DNA from: Blastopirellula marina DSM 3645
GTDB lineage: Bacteria; Planctomycetota; Planctomycetia; Pirellulales; Pirellulaceae
DNA: 64,000 bases
Assembly (NCBI RefSeq): GCF_000153105.1
Contig: NZ_CH672376.1
Span: 1,775,952 to 1,839,951, forward strand
Direction: 5' to 3'
Position 1 is the stretch's first letter, and the number at the start of each line of letters is the position of its first letter. The translations under genes were made by a program, and so were the position numbers. A model generated the notes under the pieces. The model saw only the letters and a list, made by a program, of their open reading frames with translations. It had not been told where the DNA came from and made no database searches. Positions 48,689 to 58,809 of this stretch are shown here, in pieces.

Positions 48689-48893
48689 GACGGTTCTTTA
48701 TGGGAGATGGAGTGGCTAGGGAAGAAGGCCTGCGAATAGTAAACCGCGTATTCACAGCCCCTCTTATTCGATCAAATCAATAGAGAGAAAGTGAGCATCA
48801 TAAAGCGTTGACTAGCGGCGTTCAACCGACTGGAATTTCGCCGGCCGAAGATATTTTACAATTGGGCGCCAATTGGTTGCATGTTGAGTTCGC

Positions 48894-49715
48894 TTACGTG
48901 CGCGAGCGGCGTGATGAAAACTTCGCCTGCAACCAATCTCCCCATCGCGGAGATACTTGCGCAACGGCGAACAGCACCCGCGCCTTCCAGGGCATGACGA
49001 GCTCGGCCTGGCGGCGCTCGCAGCCCTGCAATATCGCGGTCGCCAGTTGGGCGGGATCGATTGCTTTCAGTTTGACGCCGGCGCCTGGCTGACGCGTTTC
49101 GGCAGGCAACTCGCTGGCCTGATCGTCGTAGCGTGCGCCCGCATCCTCGCGAGCGATTGGACCGGGGCAAACCAGCAGGACGTGGACCCCTTGGTCGGCA
49201 AGTTCCAGCCGAAGTTGCTGGGTAAAACCGGCCAGCGCAAATTTGGTGGTCGCGTAAGGACCAATAAAACGAGCGGCGCTTTTGGAGGCCAACGAGCCGA
49301 TGTTGACGATGTGTCCTTTGCGCTTTGTGATCATGGGGGCAAAGGCTTGAACGCAACGAATCGCCGTCATCACGTTCAGTTCCCATTGGCGGCGAAAGTC
49401 GGCCAGTTGCGTCTCTAGCAATTTGCCGCGCGACGAGATCCCGACGTTGTTGACCAGCAAATCGAGTCGGCCGAAACGTGACTCGATTTCTTTCTCGAGC
49501 CGTTTGACATCGTCATCCGAGGTCACATCCGCCGCCATCGGAATCGCTGCGCCGGAGAGACCTTTCAGCGACTCGGCGGCGGCGGCCAAATCGGCTGGAT
49601 CGCGCGCGGTGAGGATGACCGTCGCTCCTTGACGGACGAGTCGCCGCGCGATCGCTAGTCCCAGTCCGCGTGAGGCGCCGGTCACCAGCGCCACTTTTTC
49701 GTTCCAATAGGTCAT
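48894..49715 (-). CDS. short-chain dehydrogenase/reductase
   Basis: A 273-residue classical SDR: cofactor motif 'VTGASRGLGLAIA', 'ADVTSDDDV', 'LVNNVGISSRG', catalytic Ser in 'VNIGSLASKSA' and 'YATTKFALAGFTQQLRLEL' (Y-x3-K). An R in the second strand ('LTAR') suggests NADP preference. It starts at ATG 49715; a 26-residue upstream extension is open but unlikely. The substrate is unknown. It lies between xylA and a Gfo/Idh/MocA gene, both on this strand but separated by terminators. Confidence 0.9.
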   Translation of the reverse strand: MTYWNEKVALVTGASRGLGLAIARRLVRQGATVILTARDPADLAAAAESLKGLSGAAIPMAADVTSDDDVKRLEKEIESRFGRLDLLVNNVGISSRGKLLETQLADFRRQWELNVMTAIRCVQAFAPMITKRKGHIVNIGSLASKSAARFIGPYATTKFALAGFTQQLRLELADQGVHVLLVCPGPIAREDAGARYDDQASELPAETRQPGAGVKLKAIDPAQLATAILQGCERRQAELVMPWKARVLFAVAQVSPRWGDWLQAKFSSRRSRT

Positions 49716-49765
49716 CCGGCCGCGTTTCGCCCAAGGAGAAAAGAGAAATCCTTCGCGATGATAAC

Positions 49766-49800
49766 GAAAAAGCCTCGGCAGGCAATTGCCCAACCGAGGC
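49766..49800 (-). terminator. intrinsic terminator of the Gfo/Idh/MocA gene
   Basis: Stem GCCTCGG/CCGAGGC (49772-49778 with 49794-49800) with an inner GGCAATTGCC palindrome, followed in the minus direction by TTTTTCG. It lies 33 bases past the stop at 49833. Confidence 0.8.
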
Positions 49801-49832
49801 CCGGGGTGTTGCGAGAACGGGGCGTTCTCTCA

Positions 49833-51239
<1,407 letters not shown>

Positions 51240-51722
51240 TGGGCGTCTCTCCTAGAGCGAACAAAGATTGGGTGCGGACTCGTCGGAGCAGGCGTGACGA
51301 AGGCAGGTGTCCGCATCAGTGGTAAATACTTCTCAATTGTTTACGCCTTTGCGGCGTTGATGTGCTAAGTGTACCCGCTCAAAAACTTCCAATCCAGTTT
51401 TTGTGGGGGGATTCGAGGCAATTGTCAGCGAAAAAAACCAAATAACCGCAATTCAACTTCTCGGGTACGTGAAGCCTTTTTCATGAACAATCATTCCCCC
51501 CAAACGGGCATGAGCGATGGAGAAACGCGACGCGTTAACTAGGGACAATGAATGCCTAAATTCCGTTAACAGCGGAGAGGTGGTAATTTACGCCAGTTGA
51601 CTAGCAAAGACGGTAGTTATGGGGGCAGGAACCGTCGCTATCCCTAGTCGTCACTTTCTAAGGAATGAACTAGAGTACATCGAATTGGTAGAACACGATT
51701 TTGCATTTTGAAGGTCGGCGAT
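51240..51722. other. divergent intergenic region before pyk
   Basis: 483 bases with no gene that I can support. It should hold the promoters of the Gfo/Idh/MocA gene and of pyk. No terminator, riboswitch or repeat was recognised. Confidence 0.4.
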
Positions 51723-53195
51723 ATGTCCGCAGCCCGCTTACTTCCCCAGCGTGCCCGCACCAAAATTGTGGCGACGGTTGGCCCCGCGTGTAATACGCCC
51801 GAGATGCTGGAACAAATGATTCTGGCCGGAGTCGACGTCTTTCGCCTCAACCTTGCCCACGGCGAATTAGACGAACACTCTCGCGTTGCGACGACGATTC
51901 GCGAAATCAGCGAACGTCTAAAACGCCCGGTCGCGACGCTGGCCGACCTTTCTGGCCCGAAGATTCGTCTCGGCACGTTGGTGCAGGATCCGATCTACTG
52001 CGTCGAAGAGCAGATGTACCGCTTTATTCGCGGCGACGTCGCTACCGAACCAAACGAGTTGGTCAGCAACTACGAACCGCTTATTGACGAAGTCAAAGTG
52101 GGCGATAACGTGATGCTGGCCGACGGTACGATCACGATGGAAGTGGTCGAGAAGACGGAAGATTCGGTCACCTGCGTGGTGGTCGCCGGCGGCATCTTGC
52201 GCAGCCGTCAGGGGATCAACCTGCCGGGGACCAAGCTGGGAGTTGAAACGATCACGCCGCGTGATCGCGACCATATTCGTTGGGCCGCCGAAACCGATCT
52301 CGATTACGTCAGTCTGAGTTTCGTCCGCGAAGCGGATGACATTCGACAACTGAAAGATCTGCTGCAAGCGCACGAATCGCGGGCGATGGTGATCGCCAAG
52401 ATTGAAAAGCGTGAAGCGCTCGACAACCTTGAAGAAATCGTCGAAGTCTCCAACGGCGTGATGGTCGCTCGCGGCGATCTCGGCGTCGAAATCGACGTGG
52501 CCGAAGTCGCCGCCGCGCAAAAGCTGATCGTCAAAACCTGCACGCGAATCGGCCGTCCGGTGATTGTCGCGACGCAGATGCTCGACAGCATGACCAAAAA
52601 CTCGCGTCCAACGCGTGCCGAAGCGACCGACGTAGCGAACGCGATCCTCGATGGCGCCGACGCTTGCATGTTGTCTCAAGAGACTGCGGTCGGCGAGCAC
52701 CCGATCGTGGTCATCAAGATGATGAATCGCATCATGTTGGCGACCGAAAAGATGCTGTGCGAGGATTTGTCCAATGCGATTCGCGGCGAAGAGATCGGCC
52801 TGGTCCATCCCGTGACGCAGGCGGTTGTCTCCGGCGCCACGCGAACCGCCGACCTGCTAAACGCCAAGTTGATGGTGATGGCGACCCGCACCGGCGGCAC
52901 CGCGCTGACCAAAGCGAAGATTCGCGATTGCATTGCGACGATCGGCGTTAGCGACTCGAAGGCCGCTTTGCGTCGGATGTCGCTTTACTGGGGCATCATT
53001 CCGATCGACGGAGCTCCGGTGCACAACGGCATCCAGTTGCGCCGCTTTGTCGACAAGTGGGGCTTTGAGGCCGGTTTGCTCAAGCCGAATGATCGCGTCG
53101 TCTTTGTGACCGGCGGCGGCATCATGCAGTCGGCCGAGTACATCGTCGTCGTGCACAAGGTCGAAGCGCCCGAAGGTTACGGCGTTACCGAGTAG
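51723..53195 (+). CDS. pyk: pyruvate kinase
   Basis: A 490-residue pyruvate kinase (PEP + ADP to pyruvate + ATP). Seen: 'TKIVATVGPACNTPEMLEQM', 'VFRLNLAHG', 'DLSGPKIR', the active-site 'AKIEKREALDNLEEIVE', 'VMVARGDLGVEI' and 'VATQMLDSMTKNSRPTRAEATDVANAILDGAD'. The usual 'SGETA' is 'SQETAVGEHP' here. The C-terminal domain ('MATRTGGTALTKAKI', 'RVVFVTGGG') is complete. The ATG at 51723 has AAGGTCGG upstream. Together with the likely PPi-PEPCK at 9959-13432 it bears on the PEP/pyruvate node. Confidence 0.95.
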   Translation: MSAARLLPQRARTKIVATVGPACNTPEMLEQMILAGVDVFRLNLAHGELDEHSRVATTIREISERLKRPVATLADLSGPKIRLGTLVQDPIYCVEEQMYRFIRGDVATEPNELVSNYEPLIDEVKVGDNVMLADGTITMEVVEKTEDSVTCVVVAGGILRSRQGINLPGTKLGVETITPRDRDHIRWAAETDLDYVSLSFVREADDIRQLKDLLQAHESRAMVIAKIEKREALDNLEEIVEVSNGVMVARGDLGVEIDVAEVAAAQKLIVKTCTRIGRPVIVATQMLDSMTKNSRPTRAEATDVANAILDGADACMLSQETAVGEHPIVVIKMMNRIMLATEKMLCEDLSNAIRGEEIGLVHPVTQAVVSGATRTADLLNAKLMVMATRTGGTALTKAKIRDCIATIGVSDSKAALRRMSLYWGIIPIDGAPVHNGIQLRRFVDKWGFEAGLLKPNDRVVFVTGGGIMQSAEYIVVVHKVEAPEGYGVTE

Positions 53196-53197
53196 CA

Positions 53198-53767
53198 TTA
53201 GCGTCGCTTGGACGCTGACCGCGAATGTCGCATCGCCTGGCGCCAACTCTGAAAGAGCTGCCAGGCGAAATGAAAGATCGTAAAACCCCCGATCCCGCCG
53301 AGCGCTGCGCCGCTGGCCAGACAGACGGCGAAGACCGCGGGAAACCAGATCTCGCGTGGCGCCCAATAGCTGCCGGCGATCACGCCTAAGATTGCGCCCA
53401 GAACGGCCATCGCGATCGTCACTCCATAGCCGATCCGATTGATGTGCGTCGTTTCTCCCAATTGCATGCGCGGAGCGAATTCGTCGGCGGTCAGCGGATC
53501 TTCGCTGGGGAGCGGCGCCGATTCTGTCGGCGCGATCCGCTTTCGTTGAAGCCGCGTGCCGATATAGTTGCCGGCGATATGCGCGAATACAGAGATCGCT
53601 AGTAGTAGGAGTCCGGCGGAAGCGACTGGGCTGACCCATTTCATCAGCAAGAAGGCCGCTCCCAACAGCACAAAGACAATCCCCAAGCTGCGAAGCGTGA
53701 ATCGCGGCGGTGGTAAGTCCGGCTCTAGGTCCGTTTCGGATCGGGGTGGCGTGCGGGGGCGGATCAA
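53198..53767 (-). CDS. membrane protein of unknown function
   Basis: A 189-residue protein with a Pro-rich cytosolic N-terminus and four membrane helices (residues ~28-45, ~48-68, ~112-132, ~140-165; 'LGIVFVLLGAAFLLM', 'AGLLLLAISVFAHIAG', 'YGVTIAMAVLGAILGVIAG', 'AVFAVCLASGAALGGIGGF'). I recognise no family. The start is a TTG at 53767; there is no ATG. It is convergent with pyk, 2 bases between stops. Confidence 0.6.
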   Translation of the reverse strand: MIRPRTPPRSETDLEPDLPPPRFTLRSLGIVFVLLGAAFLLMKWVSPVASAGLLLLAISVFAHIAGNYIGTRLQRKRIAPTESAPLPSEDPLTADEFAPRMQLGETTHINRIGYGVTIAMAVLGAILGVIAGSYWAPREIWFPAVFAVCLASGAALGGIGGFTIFHFAWQLFQSWRQAMRHSRSASKRR

Positions 53768-53984
53768 GCGGCGGAGCCTCGCGACAAATAGGTAACTAGC
53801 CGTGACGAAGTGCTATTGCCGGATATCTTACCGTTTGGGACGGTTAGGGAGACGAATTCGGCTGTAGATGCCGCAGATTCGCAAATTCGACGAACAAACG
53901 CCGCTGGGCGACGTCGTATAATTGTAAGGTGTTGCAGGGCAGTGATTTTCGTCGCTGCAGGGCGAAAGAAGAGGCTAGGGAAAA

Positions 53985-55589
53985 ATGTGGACCCTCATTG
54001 TTCTAGGCGTGATCGTCGCCGTCGCCGCGATTGTGACGGTGCACGATCTGTGGCAGACCAAGCATGCCATTTTGAAAAACTTTCCGATCATCGGCCACTT
54101 CCGCTATTGGCTCGAAGCGATCGGGCCCGAGTTGCGTCAATACATCGTAACCAGCAATAACGAAGAGCGTCCATTCAGTCGTGATCAACGAACGTGGGTT
54201 TACGCTTCTTCGAAGCGAGAAAACAACTACTTCGGCTTCGGCACCGATGACGATCTTGAGTCGTCGCCGAACCATCTGATCATCAAGCATGCTGCGTTTC
54301 CGATCCACGATCCTCACCCCGGTGAGAAAGAGTTCGATCAAGAATTCCGGATCCCGTGCGCCAAAGTGATGGGCGCCTATCGTGGGCGCCGCTTTGCGTT
54401 TCGTCCCAAGAGCGTGGTCAATGTCTCCGGCATGAGCTTCGGCTCGTTGAGCGGACCGGCGGTCGAAGCGTTGAACATCGGCAGCAAACTGGCCGGCTGT
54501 TTGCACAATACCGGCGAAGGGGGCATCAGTCCTTATCATCAGCGCGGCGGCGATCTGATAATGCAGGTCGGGACCGGCTACTTTGGCTGTCGCGACTCGC
54601 ACGGCAATTTTGATCTCGGCATGTTCAAAGAAGTGGTCGCGGCCAATCCGGTTCGCGCTGTGGAGATCAAACTGAGCCAAGGCGCTAAGCCTGGCGTCGG
54701 CGGCTTTTTGCCATCGGCCAAGATCACCGCCGAGATCTCTCGTATCCGTGGGATTCCGCAAGGTCGCGACTGCGCCAGTCCATCCAACCATACCGCGTTC
54801 CGCAACGTCGACGAAATGCTTGATTTTATCGAGAAGTTGGCCGACGCGTCCGGCGTGCCGATCGGCATCAAGTCGGCGGTGGGAGAACTTCACTTCTGGA
54901 CCGACCTGGCCGAGTCGATGGCCCGCACGCATCGCGGCGTCGACTTTATCACGATTGATGGCGGTGAAGGGGGAACCGGCGCCGCGCCGCTGGTCTTCGC
55001 CGATCATGTCGCTTTGCCGTTCAAGATCGGCTTTGGCCGAGTTTATCGCGAGTTTGTCAAGTTCGACTTGCATCACCATGTGGTGTTCAACGGTTCCGGC
55101 AAGCTGGGCTTTCCAGAAACAGGTTTGTTTGCGATGGCGCTTGGCTGCGACATTATTTCGGTCGCTCGCGAAGCGATGTTGGCGATCGGCTGCATCCAGG
55201 CGCAGCGCTGCCATACGGGGCACTGTCCTTCAGGCGTCGCGACGCAAAACTGGTGGCTGAAACGAGGGCTCGATCCGACGCTCAAATCGTTCCGCGTGGC
55301 CAATTATGTCGCGACGCTGCGCAAAGAACTGCTGCGGCTGAGCCGTGCGTGCGGCGTGGTCCATCCGTCGTTGGTGACGCTCGATCATTTCGATGTGCTC
55401 GACGATCGCCTGCAAGCGCTGGCGGCGACCACGTTGTTCGATCATCGTCCGGAATGGGGTTTGCCGTCGGCCGACGATCAAGAGACGATCCGTCGCATTA
55501 TGTCGGCGCCGTTGGATCAGCGAGATTCGCTGGTCCGGTTGGAGGTCATGGGAACAAAACGCCCGACGCTGGCCGAATCGTCGGTCTAG
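53985..55589 (+). CDS. FMN-binding glutamate-synthase-family protein
   Basis: A 534-residue protein with one N-terminal membrane helix (residues 2-20) and a glutamate-synthase central domain (GltS_FMN) fold. Seen: 'NVSGMSFGSLSGPAVEALNIGSKLAGCLHNTGEGG', 'GTGYFGCRD', 'VEIKLSQGAKPGVGGFLP', 'FITIDGGEGGTGAAPLVFADH', and the 3Fe-4S-like cysteines in 'CIQAQRCHTGHCPSGVATQ'. It lacks the amidotransferase domain of GltB, so it probably oxidises some other substrate with FMN. Stand-alone gene; the accessory repeat region begins right after it. Confidence 0.88.
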   Translation: MWTLIVLGVIVAVAAIVTVHDLWQTKHAILKNFPIIGHFRYWLEAIGPELRQYIVTSNNEERPFSRDQRTWVYASSKRENNYFGFGTDDDLESSPNHLIIKHAAFPIHDPHPGEKEFDQEFRIPCAKVMGAYRGRRFAFRPKSVVNVSGMSFGSLSGPAVEALNIGSKLAGCLHNTGEGGISPYHQRGGDLIMQVGTGYFGCRDSHGNFDLGMFKEVVAANPVRAVEIKLSQGAKPGVGGFLPSAKITAEISRIRGIPQGRDCASPSNHTAFRNVDEMLDFIEKLADASGVPIGIKSAVGELHFWTDLAESMARTHRGVDFITIDGGEGGTGAAPLVFADHVALPFKIGFGRVYREFVKFDLHHHVVFNGSGKLGFPETGLFAMALGCDIISVAREAMLAIGCIQAQRCHTGHCPSGVATQNWWLKRGLDPTLKSFRVANYVATLRKELLRLSRACGVVHPSLVTLDHFDVLDDRLQALAATTLFDHRPEWGLPSADDQETIRRIMSAPLDQRDSLVRLEVMGTKRPTLAESSV

Positions 55590-55663
55590 TGGCTGACGAA
55601 TCAATGACGAAACTCCGGTCCCCCAGCCCAAACGGCCAAGACCAGACCGAATGGGACCGGACC

Positions 55664-55907
55664 GGACCGCTTCCATTTTTTTCTGATCGATCGAGTGGAA
55701 CCAATCCAACACTAGCCCGAGTGCGCAAGCCGAGGGTATGCGGCCTCCATTCCTAGTAACGGATAAGTTGGGACAGGACAGGACAGGACCGCTTCCATTT
55801 TTTTCTGATCGATCGAGTGGAACCAATTCAACACTAGCCCGAGTGCGCAAGCCGAGGGTATGCGGCCTCCATTCCTAGTAACGGATAAGTTGGGACAGGA
55901 CAGGACT
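55664..55907. repeat. 122-bp tandem duplication
   Basis: Two nearly identical 122-bp copies at 55664-55785 and 55786-55907. Each starts with GGACCGCTTCCATTTTTTTC, contains TGATCGATCGAGTGGAACC and TGCGGCCTCCATTCCTAG, and ends in GGACA pentamers. The only clear difference is CCAATCC versus CCAATTC. Non-coding. Confidence 0.9.
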
Positions 55908-56027
55908 GGACTGGACAGGACTGGACTGGACAGGACAGGACAGGACAGGACAGGACAGGACTGGACAGGATCGGACAGGATCGGATCGGATCGGATCGGA
56001 TCGGATCGGATCGGATCGGATCGGACA
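55893..56027. repeat. GGAC(A/T) / GGATC pentamer tract, 27 units
   Basis: Exactly 135 bases of uninterrupted pentamers: first GGACA and GGACT in mixed order, then about nine GGATC, ending in GGACA. Open frames on both strands through it (Ser-Asp-Pro-Ile-Arg type) are artefacts. The same pentamer words form the core of the 40-bp repeat at 16892-17200. Confidence 0.95.
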
Positions 56028-56567
56028 ACGTTGGACCGGACCGCGACATTTTTATTCATCGCCCAAGGCGGCGTCCCAGGGAAATAGGGCCACGATTCCC
56101 CCTCCCGGACTGCCTCTACGTTAACGCGTGCTTCCTGCGACATCCGGGCTTTCTCCGCCTTCGTGATTAGTTTCACAATGTGGACTGGACTGCTTCGTTT
56201 ATTTTTCTGAGCGACTAGGTGAACCGGACCAGACCGTTTTGGGGGAGCGGACCCTTTAGGGTTGGATCGCCAGATCTGGGCATCCATCCGCAAGCGGCGG
56301 GCAACGTTACTCAGTAAGTGCAGCGTCACCCCAACCGCGCAGCAGTCCCCGCCGCGACCGCCATCACCGACCGCTGCAAAATGGTCATCCCCCAATCGAC
56401 CCCAAAGCCGTGCGTATTGTCTAGAGACAATTTTGGGCGAGACTCAGGCCGCGTCCGCGGCTATCGATGGACCGTCATTACCACGCAACGCCACCCGAGT
56501 TTTGTACTTCCTGAGGTGACGCTTTAAACTGATCACACACGGCGGAACCGGCTTCCTAAAACGACGA
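56028..56567. other. non-coding tail of the GGAC element
   Basis: No gene is supported. GGACTGGACTGC and GGACCAGACCG words persist to about 56250. Bases 56394-56434 match 17410-17452, the tail of the other GGAC repeat, and contain a small hairpin ATTGTC-TAGA-GACAAT. Confidence 0.5.
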
Positions 56568-56578
56568 TTGGAAGAAAC

Positions 56579-56684
56579 AAAGGGGACGAGAAAGGACGGG
56601 GGTCATTGTTTTCATGCCGGGAACATTGAGGGCGATTGGGATAGGATAAATCCCGAAAAAGACCGTCCCCTTTTCCGTCCCCCC
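56579..56684. repeat. inverted pair of the GGGGACGGGGG motif
   Basis: Plus-oriented copy at 56579-56621 (AAAGGGGACG, AAAGGACGGGGGTCATT, then GTTTTCATGCCGGG) and minus-oriented copy at 56661-56684 (reads GGGGGGACGGAAAAGGGGAC on the minus strand). 24 bases at 56598-56621 are a perfect inverted repeat of 58859-58882. Confidence 0.85.
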
Positions 56685-56786
56685 GTTCGTGAGTACGTCG
56701 AGCACTATCACGAAAAACGTCCGCATCAAGGGATTGGTAACGTGCTGTTATCAAATCGAGGCGAGCCGGAAGGAGGGGGCCCCGGA
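56679..56786 (+). pseudogene. remnant of an IS3/IS481-type integrase C-terminus
   Basis: About 36 codons reading 'VREYVEHYHEKRPHQG' and 'NVLLSNRGEP', the typical C-terminal end of a DDE integrase after the last catalytic residue. Nothing of the catalytic core is present upstream, where a repeat motif begins. A start codon is lacking, so this is a dead fragment left at a repeat junction. Confidence 0.75.
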
Positions 56787-56788
56787 TG

Positions 56789-56936
56789 CATGCCACGTCC
56801 TTGCGTGGCCATGAATGGGCGCACAGGTAGTTTGATCACTACCGTTTTATGATGCAGGAATGGGCAAAAATTCGTGAGTTTTGGTCGCTTACTTAATTGC
56901 CAGACGCACGCATGGCCACGCAAGGCCGTGGCCATG
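56789..56936. repeat. REPIN-like pair of inverted palindromes
   Basis: Palindrome A at 56789-56813 and palindrome B at 56911-56936, 97 bases apart. Each is a hairpin (arms CATGGCCACG and CGTGGCCATG in B). The reverse complement of A matches B at all but two positions (one substitution, one missing G), so the two stand in opposite orientation, which is the layout of a REPIN. A RAYT gene begins at 63865. Confidence 0.75.
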
Positions 56937-57275
56937 GCACCCGTGCTCGGTTTGAAACCTAGTGATGTGATACCGTTCCATCAAGGGAGGCCAGATTTTT
57001 CACAGTGGTCGAAGGGCAACTTCGCGTCGAAAGAACCCCTTAAAGGTGTCCACCAGACGGACATACCAAAGATGATAAGAACGATTGCAGAGGACAAGGG
57101 ATGGACGCCACAGCAGGTAAAAGACTGGTTGCGGACTGAAAGACTCAGCCCGCACCATGCAGGAGGAAATGACATCCAGTTAATTCCGTGGGAATTGCAT
57201 GGGAACCCAAGTGCCATTCCACCTATTCACGGTGTGCGGCACATGGGCGGTGCCTTTGACTTGCGGAGTCAATAG
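56934..57275 (+). CDS. HNH-type toxin C-terminal domain (truncated polymorphic toxin)
   Basis: 113 codons from an ATG that lies in the last bases of a REP-like palindrome; the frame is open a little further up (GTG 56874) but that part is repeat. The end carries 'LSPHHAGGNDIQLIPWELHGN' and 'HGVRHMGGAF', the His-rich pattern of HNH-superfamily nuclease toxins found at the tips of RHS/CDI-type proteins. The long N-terminal delivery part is missing, so it is a detached toxin end. A SUKH immunity gene begins 15 bases after the stop, as usual in such modules. Whether it is expressed is unclear. Confidence 0.65.
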   Translation: MAPVLGLKPSDVIPFHQGRPDFSQWSKGNFASKEPLKGVHQTDIPKMIRTIAEDKGWTPQQVKDWLRTERLSPHHAGGNDIQLIPWELHGNPSAIPPIHGVRHMGGAFDLRSQ

Positions 57276-57290
57276 TTTGGAGGGATCACG

Positions 57291-57869
57291 ATGAACGTGC
57301 AGCAAATATTTGAGCGACTTGGTGGAGTCAGGCCTATTTTTGGAAACGAACTGTGTCCAATGAATGAATCTGGCATCATCGCTATCGAGAGGCAGATTGG
57401 AAACCGTCTTCCTGATTGCTACCGTAAGTTCTTGTCCACTTATGGTGCGTGTACGTTTAATGGACAATCGCCCGACAACCCCTATATCGTATACCGATCG
57501 TTGACCCATCTGCCCTCACATATTTCTAATGACGGCAGAGGAATGGTGGATGCACTGTATGGTAGTGAAATGGATGAGAGTGACCCTTATGGTCTTCGAG
57601 TAAGGATTCTGTTCTTCGCTGGCCGAATGCCCGATAGTCTTATCCCAATAGGCGACGATGGTGGAGCAGGTCAGATTTGCCTTGGCATCAAAGGAAACGA
57701 AATGGGAGCCGTTTTTTATTGGGACCAGGCGAACGAACCGCTTGACGAGGACGACTATGAAGAAGATTTCGGTGTGCCCAGACCGCCAGAGATAATGTTT
57801 CAAAACGTGTATCAGATCGCCGAATCATTTGACGACTTCCTTGGCCGCCTCGAAATCATGGAAGCGTAA
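57291..57869 (+). CDS. SMI1/KNR4 (SUKH) family immunity protein
   Basis: A 192-residue SUKH-fold protein: 'IIAIERQIGNRLPDCYRKFLSTYGACTF' at the N-terminus, 'LIPIGDDGGAGQICLGIKGNEMGAVFYWDQ' in the middle and an acidic 'PLDEDDYEEDFG' tail. SUKH proteins bind and neutralise nuclease toxins of contact-dependent systems. It has a strong ribosome-binding site (GGAGG) and lies 15 bases after the HNH-type toxin end. The gene is AT-richer than the core genome, in line with transfer. Confidence 0.82.
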   Translation: MNVQQIFERLGGVRPIFGNELCPMNESGIIAIERQIGNRLPDCYRKFLSTYGACTFNGQSPDNPYIVYRSLTHLPSHISNDGRGMVDALYGSEMDESDPYGLRVRILFFAGRMPDSLIPIGDDGGAGQICLGIKGNEMGAVFYWDQANEPLDEDDYEEDFGVPRPPEIMFQNVYQIAESFDDFLGRLEIMEA

Positions 57870-57895
57870 ACCACAGGGGGGCCTTTGAAAACGAT

Positions 57896-58045
57896 GTGAG
57901 CGTCACGACGTTCGCAGGCAGGGGGCGTGAAATAGCTGGATATCATGGAACGCCATTTCGCAAATGGTTAAGCGACATTCTCGAAATTGATCTAGCAAAG
58001 AACTCCGAGCCTGTGCTTCAAGAGAATTGTGAACGACTTCTATGA
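57896..58045 (+). pseudogene. 49-codon open fragment after the immunity gene
   Basis: From GTG 57896 to TGA 58043-58045 the frame reads 'TTFAGRGREIAGYHGTPF' and 'WLSDILEIDLAKN'. I recognise no family and there is no clear ribosome-binding site. It is in the same frame as the RHS fragment that follows the two stops at 58043-58048, and may be a stray toxin or immunity piece. Confidence 0.3.
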
Positions 58046-58048
58046 TGA

Positions 58049-58543
58049 GCCCCGGCGCCATGCTCTTATCGCGTCTTTGCGAACCTTGACGGCCGCCTGA
58101 TCGGCGCCGAACCGACCGCGGGGCTTGTCACGTTCACCTACAACGCCCAAGGCCGGCGCACCGCCAAGGAGACTCCCAGCGACATCAAGAAGTTCATCTA
58201 TGACTTCGAGCGATTGCTGCAAGAGACCGACGACGATGACGACGTGCAGCACCAGTATTCGTCGACCAACGATGAGTTCGGCGACCTGGTGAGCGAATAC
58301 GACGGACTCGATACGGCCTATCATCAGTACGATGCGGCCGGAACTACCGACACGCTCTGGAATGACGACGAATCGGTCAGCGACTTGCATGAAAACGAAA
58401 TGGGGCTGCGCACTCGTTTCATCAACGATGGCTATAGCATCGACGAAGCGATGCAAGCCACTCTGGCAAAGAGCATGTCCAGCTCACAAGCCAACGAAGC
58501 GTCGCTGCCGGATGCGACCGCCGCTCCAAACGATCAAAGGTGA
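58049..58543 (+). pseudogene. RHS-repeat protein fragment
   Basis: An open stretch without a start that reads 'RVFANLDGRLIGAEPTAG', 'VTFTYNAQGRRTAKETPS', 'KKFIYDFERLLQETDDD' and 'YHQYDAAGTTDTLWNDDES': the YD-repeat wording of RHS proteins. Two stops precede it and its end runs into the 19-bp repeat array, which supplies the stop codon. It is a piece of a broken polymorphic toxin gene, probably related to the toxin end upstream although it lies in the wrong order. Confidence 0.75.
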
Positions 58544-58809
58544 CGCAAACGATCAAAGGTGACGCAAACGATCAAAGGTGACGCAAACGATCAAAGGTGA
58601 CGCAAACGATCAAAGGTGACGCAAACGATCAAAGGTGACGCAAACGATCAAAGGTGACGCAAACGATCAAAGGTGACGCAAACGATCAAAGGTGACGCAA
58701 ACGATCAAAGGTGACGCAAACGATCAAAGGTGACGCAAACGATCAAAGGTGACGCAAACGATCAAAGGTGACGCAAACGATCAAAGGTGACGCAAACGAT
58801 CAAAGGTGA
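58528..58809. repeat. 19-bp tandem array, about 14.7 copies
   Basis: Fourteen exact copies of TGACGCAAACGATCAAAGG (58541-58806) preceded by a 13-base partial copy. The last copy runs on into TGACGGGGGTCTTTTTT, so the array ends at the same G-rich motif that closes the 17-bp array at 63779. No unit-to-unit differences were seen, pointing to recent expansion. Not a CRISPR: no spacers. Confidence 0.97.

Noticed and set aside
54003..55223. 406-residue minus-strand frame opposite the FMN protein
   Set aside because: Antisense shadow of a conserved enzyme gene, without its own start signal.
55712..56395. Long Ser/Pro/Asp-rich frames over the pentamer tract
   Set aside because: They are translations of GGACA/GGATC pentamers with a 15-base period and no start signal or family pattern.
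58528..58809. CRISPR array
   Set aside because: Units are contiguous 19-mers without spacers, and no cas gene is near.
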